Assembly: GCF_030347395.1 (NCBI RefSeq)
Contig: NZ_CP128170.1
Span: 744,001-808,000, forward strand
DNA from: Microbacterium sp. ET2
Lineage (GTDB): Bacteria > Actinomycetota > Actinomycetes > Actinomycetales > Microbacteriaceae
Direction of reading: 5' to 3'
DNA: 64,000 nt
Made by a program: the position numbers and the translations under genes. Under the pieces are notes generated by a model. That model ran no database searches, was not told where the DNA came from, and was given only the letters and a program-made list of their open reading frames with translations. Of the stretch, positions 45,748 through 54,607 are shown in pieces; the stretch's first letter is position 1; every line of letters begins with the position of its first letter.

Positions 45748-46688
45748 GCGGGCACCCGATCCGGTGCGAGCAGGCCCTCCTCCTGGAGGATCGATCGCAT
45801 CGCCCGAAGGTCGTCGGCGTTAGTGATCGGCAGCCGCGGTCGTCGCACGTGACCCGCCGGCTGATCCAGCATGTGCATGAGGGCTTTCAGCTGCGCCTGG
45901 TACGAGCCGAACTGACCCGCCCACCCTCCGGGGAGCCACAGCTTGGGAAACAGCCGGTCGGATCGTTCGGCGTGTGCCCGCATCCGATCGACGTCTCCGG
46001 ACCAGTGGTCCTCCCAGAACTGCGGGTCCGGTCGCCCGTAGAGCGAACCGCCGCCGACGGTGCCGTCGCCTCCCTCGCTGCGAAGCACGTCCACCCCTCG
46101 CGCGGACATGTACGGACCGAAGACCCGCACTCGGTCGCGCACGCGACGCGAGGTCTCGAAGAACTGATCGGCGTCCGGCGTGGAATCCTTGATCGCCACG
46201 ACCGCGTCGACGTCTGCCAGACGGTCGGCCAGCTCCGTGCCGATGTCGATGCCGGTCCCGTGCGGCCAGTTGTAGACCACCACGGGCGCCCGGAGCGACG
46301 CGCCGATCTCCTCGTACCAGGCGACGACCTCGTTCGGGAAGAGCTTGATGTAAGGCGGAGGCGAGACGAGCACGCCGTCGACGCCGGCACCGATCGCGTG
46401 ACGACCGAGGGCCAGGACGTTCGCCGCGGTGTTCGATGTGCAGCCCACGAGGACGCGGAGCCGGCCCCCCGCGGCGGCGACGGCGGTCTCGGCGACCTGC
46501 CGGCGCTCGTCCTCGCTCTGCGAGAACCACTCGCCGCAGGTGCCGTTGACGACCACCCCGTGCATGCCGCGGTCGGCATACTGCTCGATAAGCGCGTGAA
46601 GGGTGGCGAGGTCGAGCTCGCCGGTCTCGGTGAAGGGAGTGACGACGGCCGGGAAATAGCCGGCCCAGTCGACATCGTCGCGGTTCAT
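45744..46688 (-). CDS. DapA-family (N-acetylneuraminate lyase-like) aldolase/deaminase
   Basis: 314 residues. The start is ATG 46688, after GAGGAG. The TIM-barrel marks are FPAVVTPFTETGELDLATL, GVVVNGTCGEWFSQSEDER, the Tyr in APVVVYNWPHGTG and the Schiff-base Lys in VVAIKDSTPDADQF near residue 170. Family members cleave 2-keto acids or deaminate cyclic imino acids. Next to a D-amino-acid-type dehydrogenase and amino acid importer, a pyrroline-4-hydroxy-2-carboxylate deaminase-like role is plausible, but residues specific to that subgroup cannot be checked here. Confidence 0.88.
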   Translation of the reverse strand: MNRDDVDWAGYFPAVVTPFTETGELDLATLHALIEQYADRGMHGVVVNGTCGEWFSQSEDERRQVAETAVAAAGGRLRVLVGCTSNTAANVLALGRHAIGAGVDGVLVSPPPYIKLFPNEVVAWYEEIGASLRAPVVVYNWPHGTGIDIGTELADRLADVDAVVAIKDSTPDADQFFETSRRVRDRVRVFGPYMSARGVDVLRSEGGDGTVGGGSLYGRPDPQFWEDHWSGDVDRMRAHAERSDRLFPKLWLPGGWAGQFGSYQAQLKALMHMLDQPAGHVRRPRLPITNADDLRAMRSILQEEGLLAPDRVPA

Positions 46689-46713
46689 CGGGCAGTGCTC
46701 CTCAGGGTTGTGG

Positions 46714-49410
46714 TCATCGCGTCGGTGCCGAGGCGATGGTGCGGTCCAGCGAGAACCGGGTCGGGAAGCGGGAGGCGGTGCGCGCCGGACCGACGATGGA
46801 TTCGGCGACCTGGCGGGCGTAGATCGGGGAGAAGGTGAATCCGGTCGAGGCGACACAGGCGTGGTAGCCGGGCACGCGCTCCGACTCTCCCACGATCGGC
46901 GAGTAGTCGTCGGTGAAGGCGATGACCCCCGACCACGTGCGCACGACCCTCACGTCCTCCAGCTGCGGGACGACGTCCAACGCCACACGGAGGTTCCCCG
47001 CGGCGCTCCGCCAGGTCGTCGGATAGCGGCGCGGGTAGCCCGTTGCCGGGCTCGGCCACCCGCCGCCGATGATGAAGGAGCCGTGATGGGTCTGCTTGAG
47101 CGTCAGCCGGCGACCGATGTGCTGGATCATCGACGGCAGGAGGGGCCGGCGAGCCTCGGTGACGTTGACGTGCAGACCCTCGCGCCTGATGGGGAAGTCG
47201 AGCCCCACCATGGCGCCGATCTCGCCCGCCCAGCCGCCGGCGCAGTTGACGATGTGGCGGGCACGGATGACGCCGGCACTCGTCGTCACCCGGAAGCGAT
47301 ACGACGAGTCGGACTCGTCGGCCTCGATGGCGAACACCTCGGTGTCCACACGCAGGCGGGCGCCGTGCTCGCGGGCACGCCGGGCGTACAGCGGCGCGAC
47401 GATGAGCGGATTCGCGTGACCCTCGAGGTCGCAGTAGGTCGCTCCGAGCACACGGTCGGAGAAGTACGGCGCGCGGGCGCGCAGGGCGGCTCCCTCGAGC
47501 ACCTCGGTGTGGATCCCCGCCTCCTCCTCGAGAAGATGCTTCTCATGGAGGAGGGAGAGCTGCTCCGGAGTCTCGGCGACCATCCACCCGCCGGTCTGAT
47601 GAAGCCCGACATCGGCACCGAGCTCGTCGGAGAGAGACGTCCACAGCGCGTAGGCCTCGACGCTGGCCCGCGCGTCGCTCAGCAGCCGCGACCGGTCGGC
47701 GTCGGTGCCCTTGCCGGAGAGCTGGTGGATGGCGAGCTGGAAGTGGAAGCTGCCGGCGTTGGTTCCGGATGCTTCGCGGTTGAGCTGGCCGCGATCGAGG
47801 AGCTCCACCTCGACGCCCTCGCGGGCGAGGTAGTAGGCGACGGCCGCGCCGGCGATCCCCCCGCCGATGACGAGGACGTCGGTATCGGTCAGGGGGTCCC
47901 GCGGCTGTCCCGCGAGATCGTCGGGGGCGAGGTCGGTGCGCTCGGGTTCGACGGGGTCGTCCTCCCCCGCCTGGAACAGACCCGGGTCGGCCACGTCGGC
48001 GTCGGCGATCGCCCCGATCGGCACCGGACGCGCGGGCATGCGCGGGGTGGCCGGAAGGACCGTCGACGGTGCGACACCCTTCTGCTCGGCGATGAGAGCC
48101 GCGATGTGCCGCCCGCACATGCGGCCCTGGCACGGGCCCATTCCCGCGCGGGTGAGGGCCTTGACGGCGCTGACATCCGCCGCCTCGGTCACCGCTGCTC
48201 GGATGTCGGCCTCACGGACGCGTTCGCAGCGGCAGACGACGGTGTCGTCGTCTGCCAGACCGAAGATCCCGTCGCCCACGTGGTACATCCGGGTGGTCGC
48301 CTTGGTGAGTGAGCGACGCCGGCCGATCCGGCGACGCAGCTCCTCGACCGCCGCGGCGCCCTCGATCGGCGCCCCGAGGTCCTGCATCACGGCGAACGCG
48401 GCGAGGCGGCCCTCGTCGGCGGCCACAGCGGATCCTTCGACGCCCGCGCCGTCGCCGGCGACATAGATGCCGGCGACATCGGTGCGGCCGAGGTCGTCGC
48501 GATGCACGACGGGGCCGCCGAGATCCTCGTCGACGTCGAACCGGCAGCCGACGAGGCGCAGCAGCTCGGCGCTGGGAGTGAAACCGTAGCCGATGCACAG
48601 GATGTCGGCGTCGATGACCTCCTCCGTGCCGGGGAGCACGCGCCACCGCTCGTCCACCCGCGCATGGACGACCCGTTCGACCCGGCCCTCTCCTTCGGCG
48701 CGGACGACGATGCGACGGTACTTCAGGGGGATCCCGCGACGCAGCAGGGTCGCCTGATACCGCGCGGCGTCGCCGAGCAGGCCGACGTTTCCCGGGGCGG
48801 CGGCGGCGATGCGGGCGAGGTCGGTGATGGATGGTGCGGGTCCGGCCTCGAGCGCGGTGACGATGTTCGCGCCGTACCCGGCCAGCTGCGCGGGGAAGGC
48901 GAGGGCGACCGGACCGGAGCCTGCGAAGACCACCCGGTCTCCCGGGACGAAGGACTGCGTCTTGGCCAGGGTCTGCAGACCACCGGCGGTGATGACGCCG
49001 GGAAGGTCCCAGCCGGGGAAGACGACCGGACGGTCGTGCGCTCCCGTGGCGAGGATGACGGCACGCGCACGCAGCGGTACGACCACGCCGTCCTCCGGGT
49101 GGACCATGGCGGTCCACCCGTCGTCGGACGGTTCCAGGTCGACGACGCTCGAGCGCAGGCGAAGGGTGGACCCCGAGGCCTCGGCTTCGTCGATGAGACT
49201 CCGACCCTGGCGGTACTGCTTCCCCATCTCGCGGCCGTTCACCACCCGCATCCCGGGACCAGGCTGCTTGTACACCTGCCCGCCGAGGGTCGGACGCTCG
49301 TCGATGAGCACCGCATCCAGTCCGCGCGTCGCCGCGGTCGCGGCGGCGGCCATGCCGGCCGGACCGCCCCCGATGATCAGGACGTCGTGCACGTGCTCAT
49401 CGACGGTCAT
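46714..49410 (-). CDS. Fused HcnB-HcnC-like FAD-dependent amine/amino acid dehydrogenase
   Basis: 898 residues. Residues 1 to about 460 are HcnB/OoxA-like: FAD motif LIIGGGPAGMAAAATAA, NAD-type GSGPVALAFPAQL, the second FAD block DVAGIYVAGDGAGVEG, and a BFD-type [2Fe-2S] site (CRCE and CQGRMC). After a charged linker (about 465-508) comes an HcnC/OoxB-like DAO domain with VLVIGGGIAGAAVAYYLA and EASGTNAGSFHFQ. Normally these are two polypeptides; here they are one. With the [2Fe-2S] subunit it would oxidise an amino or imino acid at the membrane. A one-base error in the C run near 47895 could have created the fusion, though no good hcnC start codon is seen there. Confidence 0.88.
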   Translation of the reverse strand: MTVDEHVHDVLIIGGGPAGMAAAATAATRGLDAVLIDERPTLGGQVYKQPGPGMRVVNGREMGKQYRQGRSLIDEAEASGSTLRLRSSVVDLEPSDDGWTAMVHPEDGVVVPLRARAVILATGAHDRPVVFPGWDLPGVITAGGLQTLAKTQSFVPGDRVVFAGSGPVALAFPAQLAGYGANIVTALEAGPAPSITDLARIAAAAPGNVGLLGDAARYQATLLRRGIPLKYRRIVVRAEGEGRVERVVHARVDERWRVLPGTEEVIDADILCIGYGFTPSAELLRLVGCRFDVDEDLGGPVVHRDDLGRTDVAGIYVAGDGAGVEGSAVAADEGRLAAFAVMQDLGAPIEGAAAVEELRRRIGRRRSLTKATTRMYHVGDGIFGLADDDTVVCRCERVREADIRAAVTEAADVSAVKALTRAGMGPCQGRMCGRHIAALIAEQKGVAPSTVLPATPRMPARPVPIGAIADADVADPGLFQAGEDDPVEPERTDLAPDDLAGQPRDPLTDTDVLVIGGGIAGAAVAYYLAREGVEVELLDRGQLNREASGTNAGSFHFQLAIHQLSGKGTDADRSRLLSDARASVEAYALWTSLSDELGADVGLHQTGGWMVAETPEQLSLLHEKHLLEEEAGIHTEVLEGAALRARAPYFSDRVLGATYCDLEGHANPLIVAPLYARRAREHGARLRVDTEVFAIEADESDSSYRFRVTTSAGVIRARHIVNCAGGWAGEIGAMVGLDFPIRREGLHVNVTEARRPLLPSMIQHIGRRLTLKQTHHGSFIIGGGWPSPATGYPRRYPTTWRSAAGNLRVALDVVPQLEDVRVVRTWSGVIAFTDDYSPIVGESERVPGYHACVASTGFTFSPIYARQVAESIVGPARTASRFPTRFSLDRTIASAPTR

Positions 49411-49413
49411 CGA

Positions 49414-50283
49414 TCAGCAGCCTCCGGGCATCTCGGGCATGGTCGGGGCCATCCACTTCGTGTACAGCTCCTCGAGGGTGCCGTCCTCCTGAGCCTGACA
49501 CAGGAACGCATCGAGCTGGCCGACCAGGGCGGCGTTGTCCTTCTGGACACCCCAGGCGCCGTAGTAGAGGCTGAGCGGCTCGTCGAGCTCGAGCGCGGTC
49601 AGCTGGTCGGGGTTGGACCGATCGAACTCGGCCAGGATGTAGTCCTCGACGACCACCGCGTCCGCGCGTCCGGTGGCGACTTCGAGAAGCGCCGCGTTCT
49701 GGTCGGGGAAGCCCGCAACGGTCGCGTTGGGGAAGGTGTCGCGCACGAGCTGCTCGCCGGTGGAGCCCTGGAGGGCGGTGATGACGACCCCCTCCTGGTT
49801 GTAGTCCTCGAGGGTGGTTCCGAGCTCCTCGCCGGGCTGCACGCCCAGGATGGTGGCGTAGGGGACGTAGCCGCGACTGAAGTCGATCACCTCTTTGCGC
49901 TCGTCGGTGGCGCCCAGGCCCACCGACACCATGTCGAACTGCCGGGACTGAAGGCCCGGGATCAGCCCGTTGAAGTCGAGGTTCTGGATGTCCAGTTCCA
50001 CACCGAGGTCGTCGGCGAGCGCGTTGAGGAGGTCGACGTCGTAGCCCGAGGGGGTGTCGCCCTCGAGGAACATCTGCGGCTTGTACTGCAGGTTCATCCC
50101 GACCACGAGGGTTCCCGGGGTCATGAGGCCGGTGTCCTCCGCCGCCGGTGCATCACCGCCGGAATCCCCGCCGCCGTCAGTGCCCGCGTTGCCTCCGCCG
50201 CAGGCGGAGAGCACCAGGGCTGCCGCCGCCAGGGCGGTGATGACGGGAAGGCGCAGCGCCTTCCGGCTGAATCGTGTGTTCAC
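49414..50283 (-). CDS. Polar amino acid ABC transporter substrate-binding lipoprotein
   Basis: 289 residues. The signal peptide ends in the lipobox LSAC. The family 3 solute-binding fold follows (LVVGMNLQYKPQMFLEGDTPSGYDVDLLNAL in part: GYDVDLLNALADDLGVEL near residue 89, then FDMVSVGLGATDERKEVIDF). It ends with Cys. It feeds the permease-ATPase pair just upstream and lies 3 bp before the fused dehydrogenase gene, so the imported compound is very likely that enzyme's substrate or precursor. Confidence 0.92.
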   Translation of the reverse strand: MNTRFSRKALRLPVITALAAAALVLSACGGGNAGTDGGGDSGGDAPAAEDTGLMTPGTLVVGMNLQYKPQMFLEGDTPSGYDVDLLNALADDLGVELDIQNLDFNGLIPGLQSRQFDMVSVGLGATDERKEVIDFSRGYVPYATILGVQPGEELGTTLEDYNQEGVVITALQGSTGEQLVRDTFPNATVAGFPDQNAALLEVATGRADAVVVEDYILAEFDRSNPDQLTALELDEPLSLYYGAWGVQKDNAALVGQLDAFLCQAQEDGTLEELYTKWMAPTMPEMPGGC

Positions 50284-50335
50284 AACGGTCTCCGATCGTT
50301 CAGGTGGGTGGGAGTGCTCGAAGGGGCGGCAAGGA

Positions 50336-51112
50336 CTATTGGGGGGTGGCGATCACGCCGGTGCGGGGGGTGACGGCTTTCACGCGTGCCGCCAGCGCCT
50401 CGATCCGTCGCCGCTGGCGGGCGCGCAGGGCACGGCCGAGGACTCCGAGGGGCGGGCGCACGTACGTGCTCTCGATGAGGCGGAACACCAGATCGATCGC
50501 GAATGCGGCGAGCACGTAGATCACGGCTGCAGCGGTGTAGAGCACGAATGGCTGGAAGCTGGTCGCGACGAGGTTCTGGGTCACCCGCACGACCTCGAGC
50601 AGCCCGATGACGGTGAAGGTCGAGGTGTCCTTGACCATCCCGATGAACATGCTGCCGATGTTCGGCAGGGCGATCTTCACCGCCTGCGGGAGCGTGACGG
50701 AGAAGAAGATCTGGATCGACCGCATCCCCAGGGCCCATCCGGCCTCGGTGTGGCCGCTCGGCACCGCCTGCAGGGCGGAACGGAAGATCTCGGCGAAGAA
50801 GGCGCTGTAGAGCAGCGACAGGGCGATCACGCCGGCCTCGAACACCGAGAACCGCACTCCGAGCAGCAGTGCCAGGCCGAAGTACACCCAGATCACGCTC
50901 ACCAGCGCCGGAACGCCGCGGAAGATGTTGATGTAGACCAGGGCGATCCAGGAGAACGGCTTGGGCGCAGAGCGGAGCACGGCCAGCAGCAGGCCGAAAA
51001 CCAGTGAGATGACCAGACCCACGATCGCCACGGAGAACGCGGTCCACAGACCCGCCAGGAGCGCCTCGCGGTTCTCCCAGATGAGGCTCCAGTCGTAGTC
51101 GGTGATCGACAT
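50336..51112 (-). CDS. Polar amino acid ABC transporter permease (HisM/GlnP type)
   Basis: 258 residues from ATG 51112, which shares a base with the ATPase stop (TGATG); a GTG one codon upstream is also possible. About five membrane segments. The EAA-type loop is EAGWALGMRSIQIFFSVTLP near residue 144. It forms the membrane channel, probably as a homodimer because only one permease gene is present. Confidence 0.93.
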   Translation of the reverse strand: MSITDYDWSLIWENREALLAGLWTAFSVAIVGLVISLVFGLLLAVLRSAPKPFSWIALVYINIFRGVPALVSVIWVYFGLALLLGVRFSVFEAGVIALSLLYSAFFAEIFRSALQAVPSGHTEAGWALGMRSIQIFFSVTLPQAVKIALPNIGSMFIGMVKDTSTFTVIGLLEVVRVTQNLVATSFQPFVLYTAAAVIYVLAAFAIDLVFRLIESTYVRPPLGVLGRALRARQRRRIEALAARVKAVTPRTGVIATPQ

Positions 51113-51903
51113 CACATCACCGCCCGGAGAAATTCGCGGGCACGGTCGCTGCGGCAGTTGTCATAGAACCCGCGCGGGCCGGTCTCCACGATCCGCCCCT
51201 CCTCCATGAAGACGTTCAGGTCGCCGATCTCACGGGCGAAGCCGAGTTCGTGGGTGACGACGACCATCGTCATCCCGGTCTCTGCGACCTCCCTCATCGT
51301 CTTCAGCACCTCACCCACCAGTTCCGGATCGAGTGCCGACGTGGGTTCGTCGAACAGCATGACCTCGGGGTCCAGGGCGAGCGCGCGAGCGATGGCCACG
51401 CGCTGCTGCTGTCCGCCGCTGAGCTCGGCCGGGTAGTTCGCCGCACGGTCGATCAGGCCCACACGGCGCAGCGTCACGGCCGCCTTCTCCCGGGCCGCCG
51501 ACCGACTCATGCCCCGCACCTTCCGCAGCGGCAGGGCGACGTTGTCGAGGGCGCACAGGTGAGGGAACAGGTTGAACTGCTGGAAGACCATTCCCACCCG
51601 GCGGCGCAGCGCCAAGCGACCACCACGGGGGGCCTGGTCGCCGGCGAGCCCCGGGCCGAACTCGACCCCGTCGAACTTGAGAGAACCAGAATCCGGGTCG
51701 GCCAGCAGATTGATGCTGCGCAGGACCGTCGACTTCCCCGACCCCGAAGGGCCGAACAGCACCACGTGCTGACCCCTTTCGATCGTCAGGTCGATGTCGA
51801 ACAGCACCTGCGTCTTGCCGAAGGATTTGTTGATCTTCTGAAGCTGGATGATCGGGTGAGCGTGGGCGGTGACCTCGTCCACGGTGGCGGTGCGCGTGCT
51901 CAC
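51112..51903 (-). CDS. Polar amino acid ABC transporter ATPase (GlnQ/HisP type)
   Basis: 263 residues from GTG 51903, overlapping the VOC gene stop (GTGA). Walker A GPSGSGKSTVLR, Q-loop VFQQFNLFPHLCALDNV, signature LSGGQQQRVAIARAL, Walker B VMLFDEPTSALDPELVGEVL and the switch His in VVVTHELGFA are all intact. It powers uptake for the binding protein and permease that follow. Confidence 0.95.
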   Translation of the reverse strand: MSTRTATVDEVTAHAHPIIQLQKINKSFGKTQVLFDIDLTIERGQHVVLFGPSGSGKSTVLRSINLLADPDSGSLKFDGVEFGPGLAGDQAPRGGRLALRRRVGMVFQQFNLFPHLCALDNVALPLRKVRGMSRSAAREKAAVTLRRVGLIDRAANYPAELSGGQQQRVAIARALALDPEVMLFDEPTSALDPELVGEVLKTMREVAETGMTMVVVTHELGFAREIGDLNVFMEEGRIVETGPRGFYDNCRSDRAREFLRAVM

Positions 51904-52862
51904 GCCCGCACCTCCGTCACCGAGACGTAGAGGTCGTCCGGGTCCCGGAAGTAGGCGTAGCGCCACGAGCGACGGTCATCGAGGGCGATCTCCGCGGGTT
52001 CGCCGACGAGCTCTACGCCGATCGATTCGAGGTGGTCCACGGCGAGGTCGAGGTTTCGGGCGCCGATGGCGAATTCGAAGGTTCCGAGGTGTCCCCACTC
52101 TCCCCGCATGTCCGGACCGGCGGGGCTCTGCTCGACGGGCTCGAGCGAACCGCCGTGGGGGCTCATCAGCATCATCATCCGCTGGCTGGGCGGCTGCCGG
52201 CCGACGTCGAGGAACCACTGGTTCATCGGCTCGTTGACACCGGCCATGTCGAAGAGCTTCGCGGTGAAGCCGAGCTTGCGGTAGAACTCCTCGGTCCGGT
52301 CGGCGCTGCCGACACCGAAGGCGACGTGGTTGACCCCCTGTGGTCCGTCGGGATAGGGCCAGCCCGACTCGAGGGAGCGCCACTCGATGAACTCGAGCTT
52401 GGCTCCGTCGGGGTCTTCGACATACGACAGGCCGCAGTGCGTGTCGTAGGGCTCCAGGATCTGGTCGTTCGGCTCCATCAGGACGCGATGCCCCGCGGCC
52501 ACCAGCTTCTCGTGGAACTGCTCGTACGACTGCACGTGGATGCACACCTCGCAGATCCCCGGCTCGCCGTAGGCGAAGCCCTCCGGAAGCGGCGGCTGAG
52601 GGCGGTCGAGGATCTGGACCAGCTTGATCCCCGAACGGCCGAGCACGGTGGGCTGGCTCGAACGCAGATATGCCACCCGCGCGCGCGTGATCGCGTGGCC
52701 GGTGACAGGAGCCATCCCGGGGAGTTCGCCGGTGTAGTCGAAGACCACGTCGATGAAGCCGAGCTGGGCGTAGAAGGCCAACGACGCCGCCATGTCGGAG
52801 ACGCCGACCCCGATGTGGTCGACCCCCAGCAGCGTTCCGAATCGGAAATCTGTTCCGTGCAT
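51900..52862 (-). CDS. Two-domain VOC-family protein (dioxygenase/lyase-like)
   Basis: 320 residues with two glyoxalase/bleomycin-resistance/dioxygenase modules. Module 1 starts GVDHIGVGVSD and ends EDPDGAKLEFIEW; module 2 starts GVNHVAFGVGSADRTEEFYR and ends RDPDDLYVSVTE. Each keeps the His and Glu that bind a divalent metal. The family includes extradiol dioxygenases, hydroxyphenylpyruvate dioxygenase and epimerases, so the reaction is open. ATG 52862 follows GGGGAAGAAG. It is the first gene of the seven-gene operon and lies next to three regulatory boxes. Confidence 0.85.
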   Translation of the reverse strand: MHGTDFRFGTLLGVDHIGVGVSDMAASLAFYAQLGFIDVVFDYTGELPGMAPVTGHAITRARVAYLRSSQPTVLGRSGIKLVQILDRPQPPLPEGFAYGEPGICEVCIHVQSYEQFHEKLVAAGHRVLMEPNDQILEPYDTHCGLSYVEDPDGAKLEFIEWRSLESGWPYPDGPQGVNHVAFGVGSADRTEEFYRKLGFTAKLFDMAGVNEPMNQWFLDVGRQPPSQRMMMLMSPHGGSLEPVEQSPAGPDMRGEWGHLGTFEFAIGARNLDLAVDHLESIGVELVGEPAEIALDDRRSWRYAYFRDPDDLYVSVTEVRA

Positions 52863-52915
52863 CTCTTCTTCCCCGGACTGTTGTTGTGGAGCGATGGTTG
52901 CACAACGAACACTTG

Positions 52916-52968
52916 TCCGCAATACGCACAGAACTGTTCGGATTGCGATAGTTCGTTCGCATAACGTA
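52916..52968. promoter_or_regulatory. Three IclR-type boxes between the VOC and SDR genes
   Basis: TCCGCAATACGCA (52916-52928), TTCGGATTGCGAT (52937-52949) and TTCGCATAACGTA (52956-52968) are spaced 21 and 19 bp, two helix turns each. They match the boxes at 41796-41827 in sequence and spacing. They sit between the divergent starts 52862 and 52999, so one bound regulator could control both operons. Confidence 0.7.
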
Positions 52969-52998
52969 CGTTACTGACAACGGAACGAAGGCAGACAG

Positions 52999-53796
52999 GT
53001 GGCACAGGACGATCTCTCCTCCGGCGCATCGCCCGCAGCGGCGACGTCGCCGACCTTGCTTTCCGGCCGCCGGATCCTCGTGACCGGCGGCGCGCGGGGC
53101 CTCGGCGCGGCGATCGCGCAAGCCCTCGGCGCGGCGGGAGCCACCGGAGCCGTCGTCGATCTGATCGCCCCCGAGCCGGGCTCGAGCCCGGGGTGGCCCT
53201 CGGCGCAGGCCGATCTGACCGACGAGCGCGGGGCGCGAGAGGCGATCCGCGGCCTCGCCGAGCAGTGCGGACCCTTCGACGGCCTCGTCGCAGCCGCGGG
53301 GATCGTTCCGTCCTGGCACGCCCCCGACCAGGTGGATCTGGAGGACTTCGACCGCGTGATGGCGGTCAACGTCACCGGCGTCGTCACCGCCATCGCCGCG
53401 CTCTCACCCGACATGGCGCCGGGATCGACGATCGTCGCGATCGGGTCCCTCAACTCCTGGCGAGGAGACCCCCACCTGCTGTCCTACGTCGCCAGCAAGC
53501 ACGCCGTGCTCGGCGTCGTACGGTCGGCCGCGATGGCGCTCGGTCCGCGCGGCATCCGGGTGAACGCGATCGCACCCGGCCCTGTGGCCACCGCCGCCCT
53601 CCTCTCTCGCGTCGACGGCCGCGCAGCGACCACGGGCCTGTCCCGCGCCGAGGCGCTGGCGAAGGCGGCGGAGCTCACCGCTCTCCGCCGGCTGGCAGAG
53701 GAGCAGGATGTCGCGGATGCGGCCGTCTTCCTCTCGTCGCCGCTGTCCCGGGCCATCACCGGGCACCTGCTCCCCGTCGACGGCGGGATGCTCTGA
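52999..53796 (+). CDS. Short-chain dehydrogenase/reductase
   Basis: 265 residues from GTG 52999. The cofactor motif ILVTGGARGLGAAIAQALG lies near residue 26, the NAAG-type motif is LVAAAGIVPSW, the catalytic Ser lies in AIGSLNSW and the YxxxK in LLSYVASKHAVLG. The C-terminus RAITGHLLPVDGGML is typical of NAD(P)-dependent alcohol dehydrogenases. It is the first gene of a four-gene operon divergent from the VOC gene. Confidence 0.93.
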   Translation: MAQDDLSSGASPAAATSPTLLSGRRILVTGGARGLGAAIAQALGAAGATGAVVDLIAPEPGSSPGWPSAQADLTDERGAREAIRGLAEQCGPFDGLVAAAGIVPSWHAPDQVDLEDFDRVMAVNVTGVVTAIAALSPDMAPGSTIVAIGSLNSWRGDPHLLSYVASKHAVLGVVRSAAMALGPRGIRVNAIAPGPVATAALLSRVDGRAATTGLSRAEALAKAAELTALRRLAEEQDVADAAVFLSSPLSRAITGHLLPVDGGML

Positions 53797-53801
53797 AGAC
53801 C

Positions 53802-54560
53802 ATGACGACACTTGCCGATCGCACCGCCCTCATCACCGGAGTGTCCGGTGCTCTCGGAGCGGCGTCCGCCGCGACCTTCGGTCGTGAGGGCGCCCGGGTC
53901 ATTGGCACCTTTCGCAGCCGGCGATCCGAAGCCGAGGCCGCTCTCGCCGTCATCCCCGAGTCGCGACGCTCTCTGCTCCACGCCGATCTCGACGGCCCCG
54001 AGGCCGCCCGCGCGCTCTGGCACCGGGCGTGCGAGATGTCCGCCATCGACACGGTCGTCGTCAACGCCGCCGCCCTCACACCGACGCCTCTGGCTGGCGA
54101 CGACGGGGCCTGGGACCGTGGCTGGCAGCTGTCGCTGCAGGTCAATGTCGTGGCCGCGGCGACGCTCATGCGGGAGGCGGTGGCGACGATGTCGGCCCGC
54201 GGTTCGGGAACCATCATCGCGATCTCCAGCTGGGCGGCCCTGCAGGGCAGCCGCATTCCCGATCTCGGGGCCTACGCCGCTTCGAAGGCGGCCCTGCGGA
54301 ACTTCGCCCAGACGCTCGCGCGCGCCAACGCCCGGTCGGGTGTGAGGGTCTACACGATCGCGCCCGGCGTCGTGGGGGCCGGGATGGGCACCGCCGACTT
54401 GGATGCCTCGCAGATCGACGCCGTCGCCGACGGCCTGGCGATGGGTGACCACGTCCACCCGACGGAGGTCGCCGAGCTCGCCGCTTTCCTCGCCTCGGAT
54501 CGATGCCCGAGCCTCACCGGTTCGACGATCGACCTCAACGGAGCCTCGTACATCCGGTGA
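53802..54560 (+). CDS. Short-chain dehydrogenase/reductase
   Basis: 252 residues, starting 5 bp after the first SDR. The cofactor motif is ALITGVSGALGAASAATFG, the middle motif VVNAAALTPTPL, the catalytic Ser in AISSWAAL and YAASKAALRNFAQ. It is not a close copy of the gene before it, so the pair probably acts on different hydroxyl groups. Confidence 0.92.
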   Translation: MTTLADRTALITGVSGALGAASAATFGREGARVIGTFRSRRSEAEAALAVIPESRRSLLHADLDGPEAARALWHRACEMSAIDTVVVNAAALTPTPLAGDDGAWDRGWQLSLQVNVVAAATLMREAVATMSARGSGTIIAISSWAALQGSRIPDLGAYAASKAALRNFAQTLARANARSGVRVYTIAPGVVGAGMGTADLDASQIDAVADGLAMGDHVHPTEVAELAAFLASDRCPSLTGSTIDLNGASYIR

Positions 54561-54607
54561 CCGTCTTCGATCACCGCTCAGAACGCCACCTCGGATCGGA
54601 TGCCGAC

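Noticed and set aside
45424..49410. Hydrogen cyanide synthase (HcnABC)
   Set aside because: The subunits match the family, but the link to an amino acid importer, a DapA-type lyase and semialdehyde dehydrogenase fits catabolism better than cyanide production.
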